Source: Priapulus caudatus
Lineage: Eukaryota > Priapulida > Priapulimorpha > Priapulimorphida > Priapulidae
Assembly (NCBI RefSeq): GCF_000485595.1
Contig: NW_014577359.1
Span: 254,381 to 291,880, forward strand
Direction: 5' to 3'
Length of the DNA: 37,500 nucleotides
Part shown: one piece after another, positions 30,086-37,500 of the stretch
Numbering within the stretch: the stretch's first letter is position 1
Layout of the letters: each line of letters opens with the position of its first letter
Translations under genes and position numbers: made by a program
Notes under the pieces: model-generated
What the model was told of the DNA's origin: nothing
The model's input: the letters and a program-made list of their open reading frames with translations, nothing else
The model's database searches: none

Positions 30086-30716
30086 CATATATGATAGCGA
30101 ATCAGGTTGTTAAAAAAATTCAATGGGCTGGAAAATTTCCTTGAGCGGAAATTCTTGCAAGACTCGCCAACTAACGAAGTTTTGCCGCCGCTATGGCGAC
30201 AAAGACGCCATATTAAAATACGTAAAGCAACGCGGGTGATGACATTCGAAGGCGAGGATACCATGAACACAGCCTCTTGCACTTCTTCGCAGTTTATCTG
30301 AAGAACGCGTAACATTCTCGACACGAAATCCGAACACGGGAATTAGAGACGACCTAAGTGCACCACCTTCGCCACGGGGGGATACTCCATTGTACCAGCG
30401 CCACGTTGTATACTGGACTATGACAGACATTGCGAACTAACTGCTTGACATAACAGCGTCCGTGCGCAGGTTAGGCGTCAATAGACACCGGTGGGTAAAG
30501 ATAATGCACGTATTGTTCGTGCGCGGTCGTCTTTGTTCGTTTGACCGGAATGTTCGTGATCGTTCATTGCTACCAGGTTCATTATAACAGGTCAGCATCA
30601 TGCTAGCACGGATGTCTGCTGCAGTAAAGAGTTGTATAGGCCTATTTAGCAGTATCAATATCTAGCTACAGCCACGCGGATATAGAGGGCTCGCTATAAC
30701 TATCTCATTAGCAATT
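30086..30716. other. Intergenic, no gene seen
   Basis: CpG-containing sequence around 30180-30260 with the inverted repeat ATGGCG/CGCCAT (30194-30212). Small frames on both strands lack support. Confidence 0.5.
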
Positions 30717-30734
30717 ATGATGATGATGATGATG

Positions 30735-30768
<34 letters not shown>

Positions 30769-30776
30769 TGATGATG

Positions 30777-30821
<45 letters not shown>

Positions 30822-30823
30822 TA
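30717..30823. repeat. (GAT)n(AAT)n microsatellite
   Basis: Alternating blocks of GAT and AAT trinucleotides: GAT block, AAT block, GAT block, longer AAT block. Confidence 0.97.
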
Positions 30824-32715
30824 AATAAAGTATTATGTTGATAACACGTGCTTGCTGATTGATATAACAGTACCATCTGCATGAGAAAAATGTGTCACTC
30901 CAAGTAATTGTGAAACCTTTATATTACAAAGATGTAGAGATCGGAAGTAATAAAATGGGGAAAATGAAAACGATAATATATAGCATAGCTCTTGTAGTGG
31001 TCGGATATTTAGGAATCATAAGAAATGAACGACAAAGAATGTCCGCGCGTGTATATATATATATATATTATATTTGTGCGTGCCGATAGATAGTATTAAT
31101 ATTAAATATTATTTTTAGTAATATGAAAAAATATGGTGCAAAACCATGGGAACGTGAAAGAATACGTCAAATTTCTACCGATGCCACATTGTGATATATA
31201 TATATATATATCCTTTGTACCCGTGTGAGGTTACAAGAACAGTATGTTAACTTCTTAGCACGTAACTTTGCGCAACCGGATATTCTTTCGCTACCCGATG
31301 ATTCACCGTGTCACTGCCCCGCCTTCAACAATGGCGCGTTTTAATAAAACGCCCTCTTACTATGTGTTGTTGGATGATCTCACCATCACTGTCTAACACA
31401 TGTTGCTTCCATAAAAATGGAATATATAGTGTGTGTAGTGAGTGGGAGGGGAGGTGCGTGCGTGCGAGCGTGTGTCTGTCGGTGTAATAATGAGTTAGAG
31501 CAAAGCGACTATATTGATCAATATAGGCTCTTTGGTTAGATCACAATATATATTCTGCTAAGGTTTGGAAAACCAGTCCTGGTTACATGAACGTCAAATT
31601 ATACGAATACTGCGCGCGAGTAAAGCTAAATGCGTCTATTTTCTTGCGAAATGCACATGTGTAGTTAATCTTCGGTCTTGCATGACTTTAGCAAGTCACT
31701 AAAGTTATGATCACGTAGGTGTTTCGCTGGAGAGCTGGTGTATAGCACTCACATATTATTATTATTATTATTATTATTGCGATTTCACCATTCTATAATT
31801 GCCGGACACCGGGTAATTTAAATCTGCCATCGGTGCTTGCTGAGATATGAAACCCTGATATTGATATAGTTAGTAGTTATATGATGACGTTAGATATATT
31901 AGTGTACTTATTGCACAGTTACGTATTACACTCAGCATACTAAGGATATATGAATATATAAATTGAATATAGGCTATATTCTAAATCAGCCATAGAAGAA
32001 GAATTACGTATGTAAGTTAATGATTCGTGAATGATTTCCCATAACAATAATTCGTGCCTTCCAGTGTGTTATATATTGCCAGCGGGACTTATTCTCAAAA
32101 CTATTTGCACTCATATATTTCTTGTGTTTTTTTGTAGCTAGGTAGGCCTATATATAGCTAGGCACTATAATATTACCTGAGCACGCGCATCGTTAAAATA
32201 CTGGAAAACATAATTGATCGCATATAGATTTATTCCCAAGAGAACCTTAACAATAACTATGCCCGACAATGAAGTGCTGCTGCAACTATGGCTGTATATA
32301 CTGCTATGGTTTCCTACACCTACTATGGTGTCCTGCATGCGCTATAGAATATTTCCCCATGCATATTCAGCCATACATCCACTATGACATCTTACAACGG
32401 CCATAGAGCACCAACCCACCGCACTATACACGCACCCTGCACACTATGCGGCACCAAATGTATCTAAGAGACCTACCCTTAGTATGAAGTACAAACCCAC
32501 ATGGCGCTACACATCTAACATGGAGCCTACAATATGACTGAACGCATTTAACAATTTATACTTGAATAAGTCATACTACAAATCCCTATACCTATACCTA
32601 TACCAAATCCCTATCCCTACTACCTAAAAGTTCATATTGGATTCACTTCATTTTCATCCATCATATAATTTATATTGTCAAATAGCACTATATCGCATAT
32701 CTATCACTTGTATTC

Positions 32716-32716
<1 letters not shown>
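30824..32716. other. Intergenic, 3' side of the ABCG gene
   Basis: Contains short AT runs (31054-31070, 31194-31213), an ATT run (31756-31778) and a highly degenerate CTATGG/CCTACA-type repeat (about 32285-32530). No coding exon supported. AATAAA in ABCG sense occurs at 32229-32234, about 600 bases past the stop. Confidence 0.5.

Positions 32717-32771
<55 letters not shown>
32717..32771. repeat. (AT)n microsatellite
   Basis: About 27 uninterrupted TA units, within 70 bases of the ABCG stop, so probably inside its 3' UTR. Confidence 0.97.
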
Positions 32772-32772
<1 letters not shown>

Positions 32773-32840
32773 CCTCTTGCGATCGAATGATAACTGGCTT
32801 AATAAATATAACATGTTCAACGAGCTATAGTGAACGCTCT

Positions 32841-33003
32841 CTACTTCAGCTTCTTCATACGGAATAGCTGTAGATATGAAAGTGTCATGAAGCCTAAGCC
32901 AAGCCCAGTCAGAGCGACCATATTCCTCCAAAGGTCCCATTCCGAATCGAACTGCATACCATTTAGAGTGAGGTAGTCGGATCCATTCGTGCACGTATAT
33001 ACG
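32841..33003 (-). CDS. ABCG2-like: ABCG exon: last helix and C-terminus
   Basis: One base plus 53 codons and TAG: VYTCTNGSDYLTLNGM, then WDLWRNMVALTGLGLGFMTL and SYLQLFRMKKLK. The C.NG.dYL..qGi....W..W.n.vaL pattern is conserved in ABCG proteins. Acceptor CCTCTCTAG. Confidence 0.95.
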
Positions 33004-36000
33004 CTAGAGAGGATAGAGAGAGAAAACAAGTCATTATTTGTTTAATGGGGGCCAGTACCGGCAGATTGCTTAAGGAATTAAACTTTCAATTAGCTGTTTT
33101 TTGTTTAAATTGACTGTTAGATTCATATAGATTCTTAAGTGCAATTTGCTCATGTTAGCTCATGTAAGACGCATTAGTAGGAGCGTGTAGTGACCCCACT
33201 CTACTATCATAAGGAAAACTCACAGTTCCTCCTCAACGGTGACGTTAGCACAGAATTGAGCTCCTTTGAGTTCGATCAGAGAAAGCGCGTTGAAAGCATA
33301 ATGTTGGATGCTGAGGTACTTTATCCAAGAGAGCCAGACAGGCATGGTGTTCAGGTTAACCAGCAAACCAGCAAATATCTGAATGCAAGGTCAGGAGGGA
33401 AGTGATATTTCTTAGGCTATCAGGTGTTAATTAAGGCATCATATGGATTGCACATTGCAACCCATGCGAATGCGCACACGTACAGAAGCACACGCGCGCA
33501 CCTGAACGCGCGCACACACCAGCCGCGCGCACGCACGCATTCACGTCCCCTCATACGCCCAGACACGCGTACATGCACGCACACGCTCATACACGGAAAC
33601 AGAGATAGAGAGACGCGCGCGTACACGATTAAGTGAGATTCTCTTGCCTTAACTCTCTCATATGTCTTGTTATGGGGGCCATGTTGACATCCGAGTCTTA
33701 TGAGGCCGTGAACGCGATAGATTAAAACGTTAACGTAAAAGTAATAACCTAATAAAGTCTAAAACTAAATTAAATAAAGCATTTAAACTGAATAATTATT
33801 GTAAAAAATTGCTGGTTTCTACTCACATTCATCAAAAGAAAGCACATTGATGCGAGCATGTTCGCGATGGCAAACACATTGAATGTTGCTGATGCTGCGA
33901 ACGCTACTCCGGATGAAGCGATCGTCACCAGAATCAGGACGAGGAAAAACTCGAAAAACGCAGCCGCATCAACACGCAAGCCTGCATAAAAAAAACAGTG
34001 AGGCGTTAACGAGATGCTTTTTTATATTGAGCTGTTGAAATGGTGAAAATGGCAGCCATCATGTGCCGCTATAATTAATTATATAAATTGATAAAAGAAG
34101 GCAACTAATCTACTATTATTTCGTATTGATGAACTACGCATGCGTGCGCGTGTGTGCGTGTGCGTGTGCGTGCGTGCGTGCGTGTTTTTGTTTTTAAATG
34201 TGCGTCTGCGTATTTATTTATTTATTTATTTATTTATTTGTTTGTTGATTTATTTATTTAGATACCAATCATCCAGTATGTTATAGCCGAATACACAACC
34301 ACAGGCACCATTCGTCGGGGAAGAAAATCGCTGAAGACTTTCGCCATAAAGTATACAGACACTCGGTAGAATCCACTGATGTTCTCGTGACTGCGGGTAA
34401 TTAAAAATGGTACACAACTTAAAATCGCACGAACACAAAAGTAATATTACCACTGCGTTTAAAATCCGCATTACAATTTATATGGAGGAAACTTACTATC
34501 TCCCTTGTATATGCGAAAACGTTATAACAAGATGAGTACGCAAGAAAATAAATAAATATCGCTAATGTTGCAGACTTATTCAAGTTGGAAGGTTAGATGT
34601 GAATTTTACATTACTAGCTAGTGTTTCTCATTGATTAAGTATACCTACTCAATGCAATATTATACCATACTAAAATACGTACCTCACTTTTTATTATCAT
34701 TAGTTATAACAATTGTGATTAGCTGTCTATAACTTACATGAATATCGGACGTTCCTTTATAAAGAGTTCAACGGATGACAAGTTTCCAAACACCAAGCCG
34801 AGGAGGATGAGGAAAAAAACTCCAACTCTGTTGCAACAGACAAAGACACAAGTGAATAATTAAATACATCCGATAAAGAATTGTGATTGAACTTTCCATA
34901 TTACACGTCTACGTGGACATGCTAGCTTGTGATACTTTCCGTTTACAATAAATGCTATAAGAAATTGACAGCACAATTTTGCACGAGTACAGTAATTTGT
35001 ATACCACGTCTATGTGTATGACAATGTGTTAATTTTGGTCCATATGACGAGCTGGATATCTCACCTGTCTTGAATTGCATTGAGAGGATTGCCACCAATT
35101 TGAAAGTAGATGGTTCCAACTACAACCGCTTGGATCAGCATTACAACTGTCTGAAAGTCCAGCAAAAAGTTTCGAGTTAATCTACGATGCCTATATCATG
35201 CATAGAACTATTTGTAATGATATAATATAAAAATGAAAACCGTCAAATAAAAAGTTATATTATTATATTATATATAACTTTTCATTTGACGGTCTCAACC
35301 TGCGCAGCTCAGCTAAGTATTTATCCTCAACGAAACGTTGTTAGTATATTATCCGCTAGTTAATATAATGCCCTCTGAAATATAAACTTTGGAAGTTATC
35401 TACCGGCAACTACTACAGATTTTTTATGTTTAATGTCTCAATAAAATGTCACTAGTACTTGACAATTAATGCGCCTGTTGTAATACGCAGGAAAGCGCAG
35501 AACACTTTGGTGAATAGAAATCAATTGTTGGCGTCCGGGCAGCGCACCTGCACAACAGAAGTCATTGGATTTCTCATAATGTTGAGTCCAGCTCTCCCGG
35601 AGACGATCTTCAGCTACAATTATATTATCGGTTATCATCGATTATCATTTAGCGATTATCGATCCATTATTATCGATTTAGTTGCAGAAACCCGCGGTAA
35701 TCACAAAGATTCGATAATTTCGGAAGCTCGAATGCCTCTCAAATTGAGCATGATCGTTGTTTTATGAATGATAAACACAGTAGGCGTGGAAAGTGATATA
35801 AACTTGCAGCTAGTATAAGAGTTTTAAATTTTTACATCAGGGTCTGCTAGGCTACAAGTCTACACGGTAAAAATGAAGCAACGCTTGACTCGCAACACCC
35901 GTGACCAACTGTTCTACTCTATCACCTTCCTTACCTGATGACCCCAGCCTTTACTATACTACGTCACGTTCCTTACCGGATGACCCCAGCCGTAACTAAA

Positions 36001-37500
36001 CTCCGTTATTAACCAATGCCTTAATTTACCACATCTTCCTCCCTCTCTCTCTCACCATCTATTCCTTCTCGTCTTCCTCTGCTTCTCCTCCACTACTCCC
36101 CCTCCATATTCTCAGCAATAGTAAACCGAGGTGTACTATTTGCTACTATTTACCTCTGACCAATTTTCCGATGACAAGTTTTTCAGTGACCAATTTTCCT
36201 ACACCCACTTTCTTCCTTCCCTACCTGGTGACCCCATCCGTTGCTGTAATCTACTGCCTTGAGTTGTTGCTCAGTACCGCTCGCCACCCTGGCGTTGTAA
36301 TCGTTGAGGATCGGATCGATCTCCTTCTGCACTCGTTGGTTATATTCCGACTGATTGTAAGCTTTCAATAGGACGTTGAAGCGTTCTGCCATGCGGTCAA
36401 ATCTCTGATCGGCTGGCAGAGAGGATAGGATAATAATATCATATAGAGACTATATTTTTATTGCTGTTCGGCGCTATTTGAAAATGACGAAGTAGGTATT
36501 CAACACGATTAATACGGCGACAACTGTATTTTCTATGCTGATGCTTTGGCACGAAATCTGTCAGTCTCGCTCTTTCTTGTAATTAGCAAACGACGTTTTG
36601 ATAATTAAATAAATAGTAAAAGTATATGACTCTGTTCTGAAGTTCTTTGCTTTAAAACATATTTTTAACATACATTTAATATAAACAAACGTTCATAGTT
36701 CAATCTATAACTGGTCACTGTGTAAGAAGTATATAAAGCACTGCAATTTATAGATGACACGAAGCGTCTTGAAATAGTTAACCTAGCTAAGAAGCCCAAT
36801 GAGTGCATTTGCTACTAAAGAACAACGGGCTGCATAGTCTGAAAGGGTATAATTTAGATCGTGTGAGTACGGACGGTATGGCTATACAATATCGCTGGGA
36901 TCGACAGGATTTAAAGGCACTGTACCTTCATTCGTACTCTGTGATTTATTTAAATGTTTGTTGGCTTCAGATGATTGTGCAATATTCTCTGGAAGAGGAA
37001 AAAAGAAATGTCAGGATTGTAAAACATGAAAGCAATAAGCACATTTACGATTAATGTAGTTTTACTACATAAATATTCTCAGTTGATACCTAATAACCTA
37101 GTACGATCATTACTATAACATTTAGTCTGCAGTAGGGTTGTGTATATGTTTTCTTCTGAATCATAGCCTACCTTGCCCCTCATCACTACACAGTCTCTCA
37201 GAATTATAGCTTACTTTCCCCTCTCATCACTACACAGTCTCCCAGAATTATAGCCTACCTTCCCCCTCATCACTACACAGTCTCCCAGAATTATAGCTTA
37301 CTTTCCCCTCTCATCACTACACAGTCTCCCAGAATTAAAGCCTACATTTTACCTCATCAGTACATAGTCTCCCAGAATAATAGTCGTCATCCTTACCTCT
37401 TGTTGACTGCAGCCCTTCGGAACTGTAAGGTATCTTACTTCTTATCAAATATACAGTCGTTGTTCAGATCTGTAACTAACCTGTCTTCTCGTTTTCTTCA
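32841..37500 (-). CDS. ABCG2-like: ABCG2-like half-transporter, C-terminal membrane domain (9 exons, partial)
   Basis: ATP-driven membrane exporter of the ABCG (White) subfamily, which works as a dimer of half-transporters. Exons in gene order: 37481-37500 (partial, continues off the window), 36225-36412, 35548-35613, 35065-35150, 34738-34827, 34266-34390, 33827-33981, 33224-33378, 32841-33003; all GT-AG, phases consistent, 348 residues to TAG. Diagnostic ABCG2-like stretches: SSVELFIKERPIFIHE, SGFYRVSVYFMAKVFSDFLP, GLLVNLNTMPVWLSWIKYLS and the C-terminal LQLFRMKKLK. Six hydrophobic segments can be placed. The ATP-binding domain (Walker A, signature, Walker B) is outside the window. Assignment to the ABCG2 branch rather than ABCG1/4 or White rests on these stretches, without alignment or tree. 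Confidence 0.93.
33224..33378 (-). CDS. ABCG2-like: ABCG exon: fifth helix end and extracellular loop 3
   Basis: 51 codons plus two bases: IFAGLLVNLNTMPVWLSWIK, then YLSIQHYAFNALSLIELKGA and QFCANVTVEEE. The G..vnl..ip.wl.W..y.s...Y...al...e..g..FC pattern matches ABCG2. NVT is a potential N-glycosylation site. Donor AACT|GTGAGT. Confidence 0.95.
33379..33826 (-). other. ABCG intron with CACG/CGCG-rich tract
   Basis: 448 bases; an ACGC/GCGC-rich simple-sequence region at about 33470-33630. No gene. Confidence 0.7.
33827..33981 (-). CDS. ABCG2-like: ABCG exon: helices 4-5
   Basis: Two bases plus 51 codons: LRVDAAAFFEFFLVLILVTI, then ASSGVAFAASATFNVFAIAN and MLASMCFLLMN. Matches the GL....aFF.f.l.l.l...a.ss...a.a...........F.lm segment. 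Acceptor TTTTTATGCAG, phase-0 donor AAT|GTGAGT. Confidence 0.94.
34133..34262. repeat. (TGCG)n and (TTTA)n microsatellites
   Basis: GTGCGTGTGCG run at 34138-34182, then TTTA repeats at 34212-34262 that end 3 bases from the exon at 34266. In gene sense the intron begins GTATCTAAATAAATAAAT and holds many overlapping AATAAA hexamers. Confidence 0.95.
34266..34390 (-). CDS. ABCG2-like: ABCG exon: helix 3 region
   Basis: One base, 41 codons, one base: HENISGFYRVSVYFMAKVFS, then DFLPRRMVPVVVYSAITYWM. The HE..sGfYRvs.YF.aK...D.lP.R piece is highly conserved in ABCG2. The long frame (34250-34471) over the same DNA is a shadow. Confidence 0.96.
34391..34737 (-). other. ABCG intron
   Basis: 347 bases, AT-rich, acceptor AATTACCCGCAG. 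Nothing else. Confidence 0.75.
34738..34827 (-). CDS. ABCG2-like: ABCG exon: helix 2
   Basis: One base, 29 codons, two bases: VGVFFLILLGLVFGNLSSVE then LFIKERPIF. Corresponds to the aGvlFf......s.s.velF..Ek.iF segment. Too short to appear as an ORF; found by phase and splice sites (CAACAG acceptor, CAT|GTAAGT donor). Confidence 0.94.
35065..35150 (-). CDS. ABCG2-like: ABCG exon: helix 1
   Basis: 28 codons plus two bases: TVVMLIQAVVVGTIYFQIGG then NPLNAIQD. Fits the ...vvlglviGaiyf......iq.r region. Acceptor ACTTTCAG, donor CAG|GTGAGA. Confidence 0.93.
35151..35547 (-). other. ABCG intron with foldback
   Basis: 397-base intron carrying a 55-bp foldback (35239-35293, listed). Otherwise AT-rich. 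Confidence 0.75.
35239..35293. repeat. 55-bp foldback (inverted repeat)
   Basis: ACCGTCAAATAAAAAGTTAT (35239-35258) pairs with ATAACTTTTCATTTGACGGT (35274-35293) with one mismatch, around an AT-rich 15-base centre. Confidence 0.88.
35548..35613 (-). CDS. ABCG2-like: ABCG exon: pre-helix-1 segment
   Basis: 22 codons, phase 0 to phase 0: LKIVSGRAGLNIMRNPMTSV then VQ. The R...N..RNP segment precedes helix 1 in ABCG proteins. Donor is the weaker form CAG|GTGCGC. Confidence 0.88.
35614..36224 (-). other. ABCG intron with extra copies of its own donor junction
   Basis: 611-base intron. Around 35925-36005 two sequences resemble the exon end plus donor at 36213-36255 (listed as a repeat). An ATTATCGAT-rich patch lies at 35620-35676 and CT-rich sequence at 36025-36105. 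Confidence 0.75.
35925..36005. repeat. Two diverged copies of an exon-end/donor junction
   Basis: CCTTCCTTACCTGATGACCC (about 35930) and CGTTCCTTACCGGATGACCC (about 35977) align with CCTTCCCTACCTGGTGACCC spanning the true boundary 36224/36225. In gene sense the real site is CACCAG|GTAGGG; the copies read CATCAG|GTAAGG and CATCCG|GTAAGG, which are closer to the donor consensus. Confidence 0.75.
36225..36412 (-). CDS. ABCG2-like: ABCG exon: linker between ATP-binding and membrane domains
   Basis: Two bases plus 62 codons: DQRFDRMAERFNVLLKAYNQ, then SEYNQRVQKEIDPILNDYNA and the end GWGHQ. Hydrophilic, helical-looking, in the position of the ABCG connector before the pre-helix segment; sequence here is poorly conserved in the family, so support is mainly splice phase and context. 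Confidence 0.85.
36413..37480 (-). other. ABCG intron with 44-bp minisatellite
   Basis: 1068-base intron, acceptor CTCTGCCAG. The 5' part (gene sense) holds a 44-bp tandem array (37162-37383). The 83-codon plus-strand frame at 36803 has no support. Confidence 0.75.
37162..37383. repeat. About 44-bp minisatellite, five copies
   Basis: Unit TATAGCCTACCTTCCCCCTC plus ATCACTACACAGTCTCCCAGAAT, period 43-45, with two alternating variants (CCTACCTTCCCC and CTTACTTTCCCC). The rightmost copies lie about 100 bases from the 5' splice site at 37480. Confidence 0.93.
37481..37500 (-). CDS. ABCG2-like: ABCG exon at window edge (partial)
   Basis: Twenty bases ending GAAGACAG|GTTAGT in gene sense; reads EENEKT and supplies the first base of an Ala codon completed by the next exon, in agreement with its phase. 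Continues beyond the window. Confidence 0.65.

Noticed and set aside
21057..32716. Retrotransposon or DNA transposase gene in the gene-poor interval
   Set aside because: No reverse transcriptase, integrase or transposase motif in any frame that I could read; only simple repeats and a weak SINE candidate.
33190..33405. Plus-strand ORF of 71 codons
   Set aside because: Lies opposite the ABCG loop exon, whose minus frame carries family motifs.
34250..34471. 73-codon minus ORF as the ABCG exon frame
   Set aside because: Wrong frame; the one-base-shifted reading between the splice sites gives the conserved HE..SGFYR motif.

Overview
The window is animal nuclear DNA. It holds AT-rich intergenic and intronic sequence, many microsatellites, and GT-AG introns of roughly 0.2-1.2 kb. 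Three multi-exon protein genes can be rebuilt by following splice sites, codon phase and family motifs. Gene families, simple repeats and a TAGGCCTA motif suggest an invertebrate, possibly marine and possibly ecdysozoan (a glycine-rich ZP protein resembles cuticle matrix proteins). That placement is inference; I cannot name the species.

Layout. (1) About 209-8553, plus strand: the 3' part of an ADAM-family metalloprotease-disintegrin gene of the ADAM12/19 (meltrin) type, ten exons. It has the zinc motif [12 protein letters not shown], disintegrin, cysteine-rich, EGF-like and transmembrane regions, then a roughly 627-residue cytosolic tail encoded almost entirely by one very GC-rich last exon. 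The pro-domain and first exons lie left of the window. (2) 8554-13756: 3' flank and intergenic DNA with AT, GA, CT and ACGC repeats and a perfect palindrome. (3) 13757-21056, minus strand: a complete coding sequence of nine coding exons, about 1015 residues. It has a signal peptide split by an intron, a roughly 560-residue glycine/tyrosine-rich exon, a full ZP domain, a furin-type site GRKKR, a transmembrane helix and a short tail. (4) 21057-32840: about 11.8 kb with no coding exon I can support. It holds microsatellites, a 20-bp minisatellite, a weak tRNA-derived SINE candidate, an ETS/CRE-like promoter motif and most TAGGCCTA palindromes. (5) 32841-37500, minus strand: the 3' part of an ABCG half-transporter closest to ABCG2, nine exons including a partial one at the window edge. 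All six membrane segments and the C-terminus are here; the ATP-binding domain lies to the right.

The three genes are not an operon. Two act at the cell surface or extracellular matrix (the ADAM sheddase and the furin-cleaved ZP protein) and one is a membrane exporter, but their adjacency does not by itself imply a shared pathway.

The most unusual signal is in the introns. In both minus-strand genes, tandem repeats near the 5' ends of introns are built from sense-strand 5' splice-site-like sequence. A 19-bp array ends exactly at the real donor at 17740, and an exon-end/donor junction at 36224 appears to have two extra diverged copies inside its intron. Other points are two short near-perfect palindromes both flanked by TATTA, an RX6DLPEF integrin motif next to an RGDS in the ADAM disintegrin domain, and the GC-island tail exon of the ADAM.
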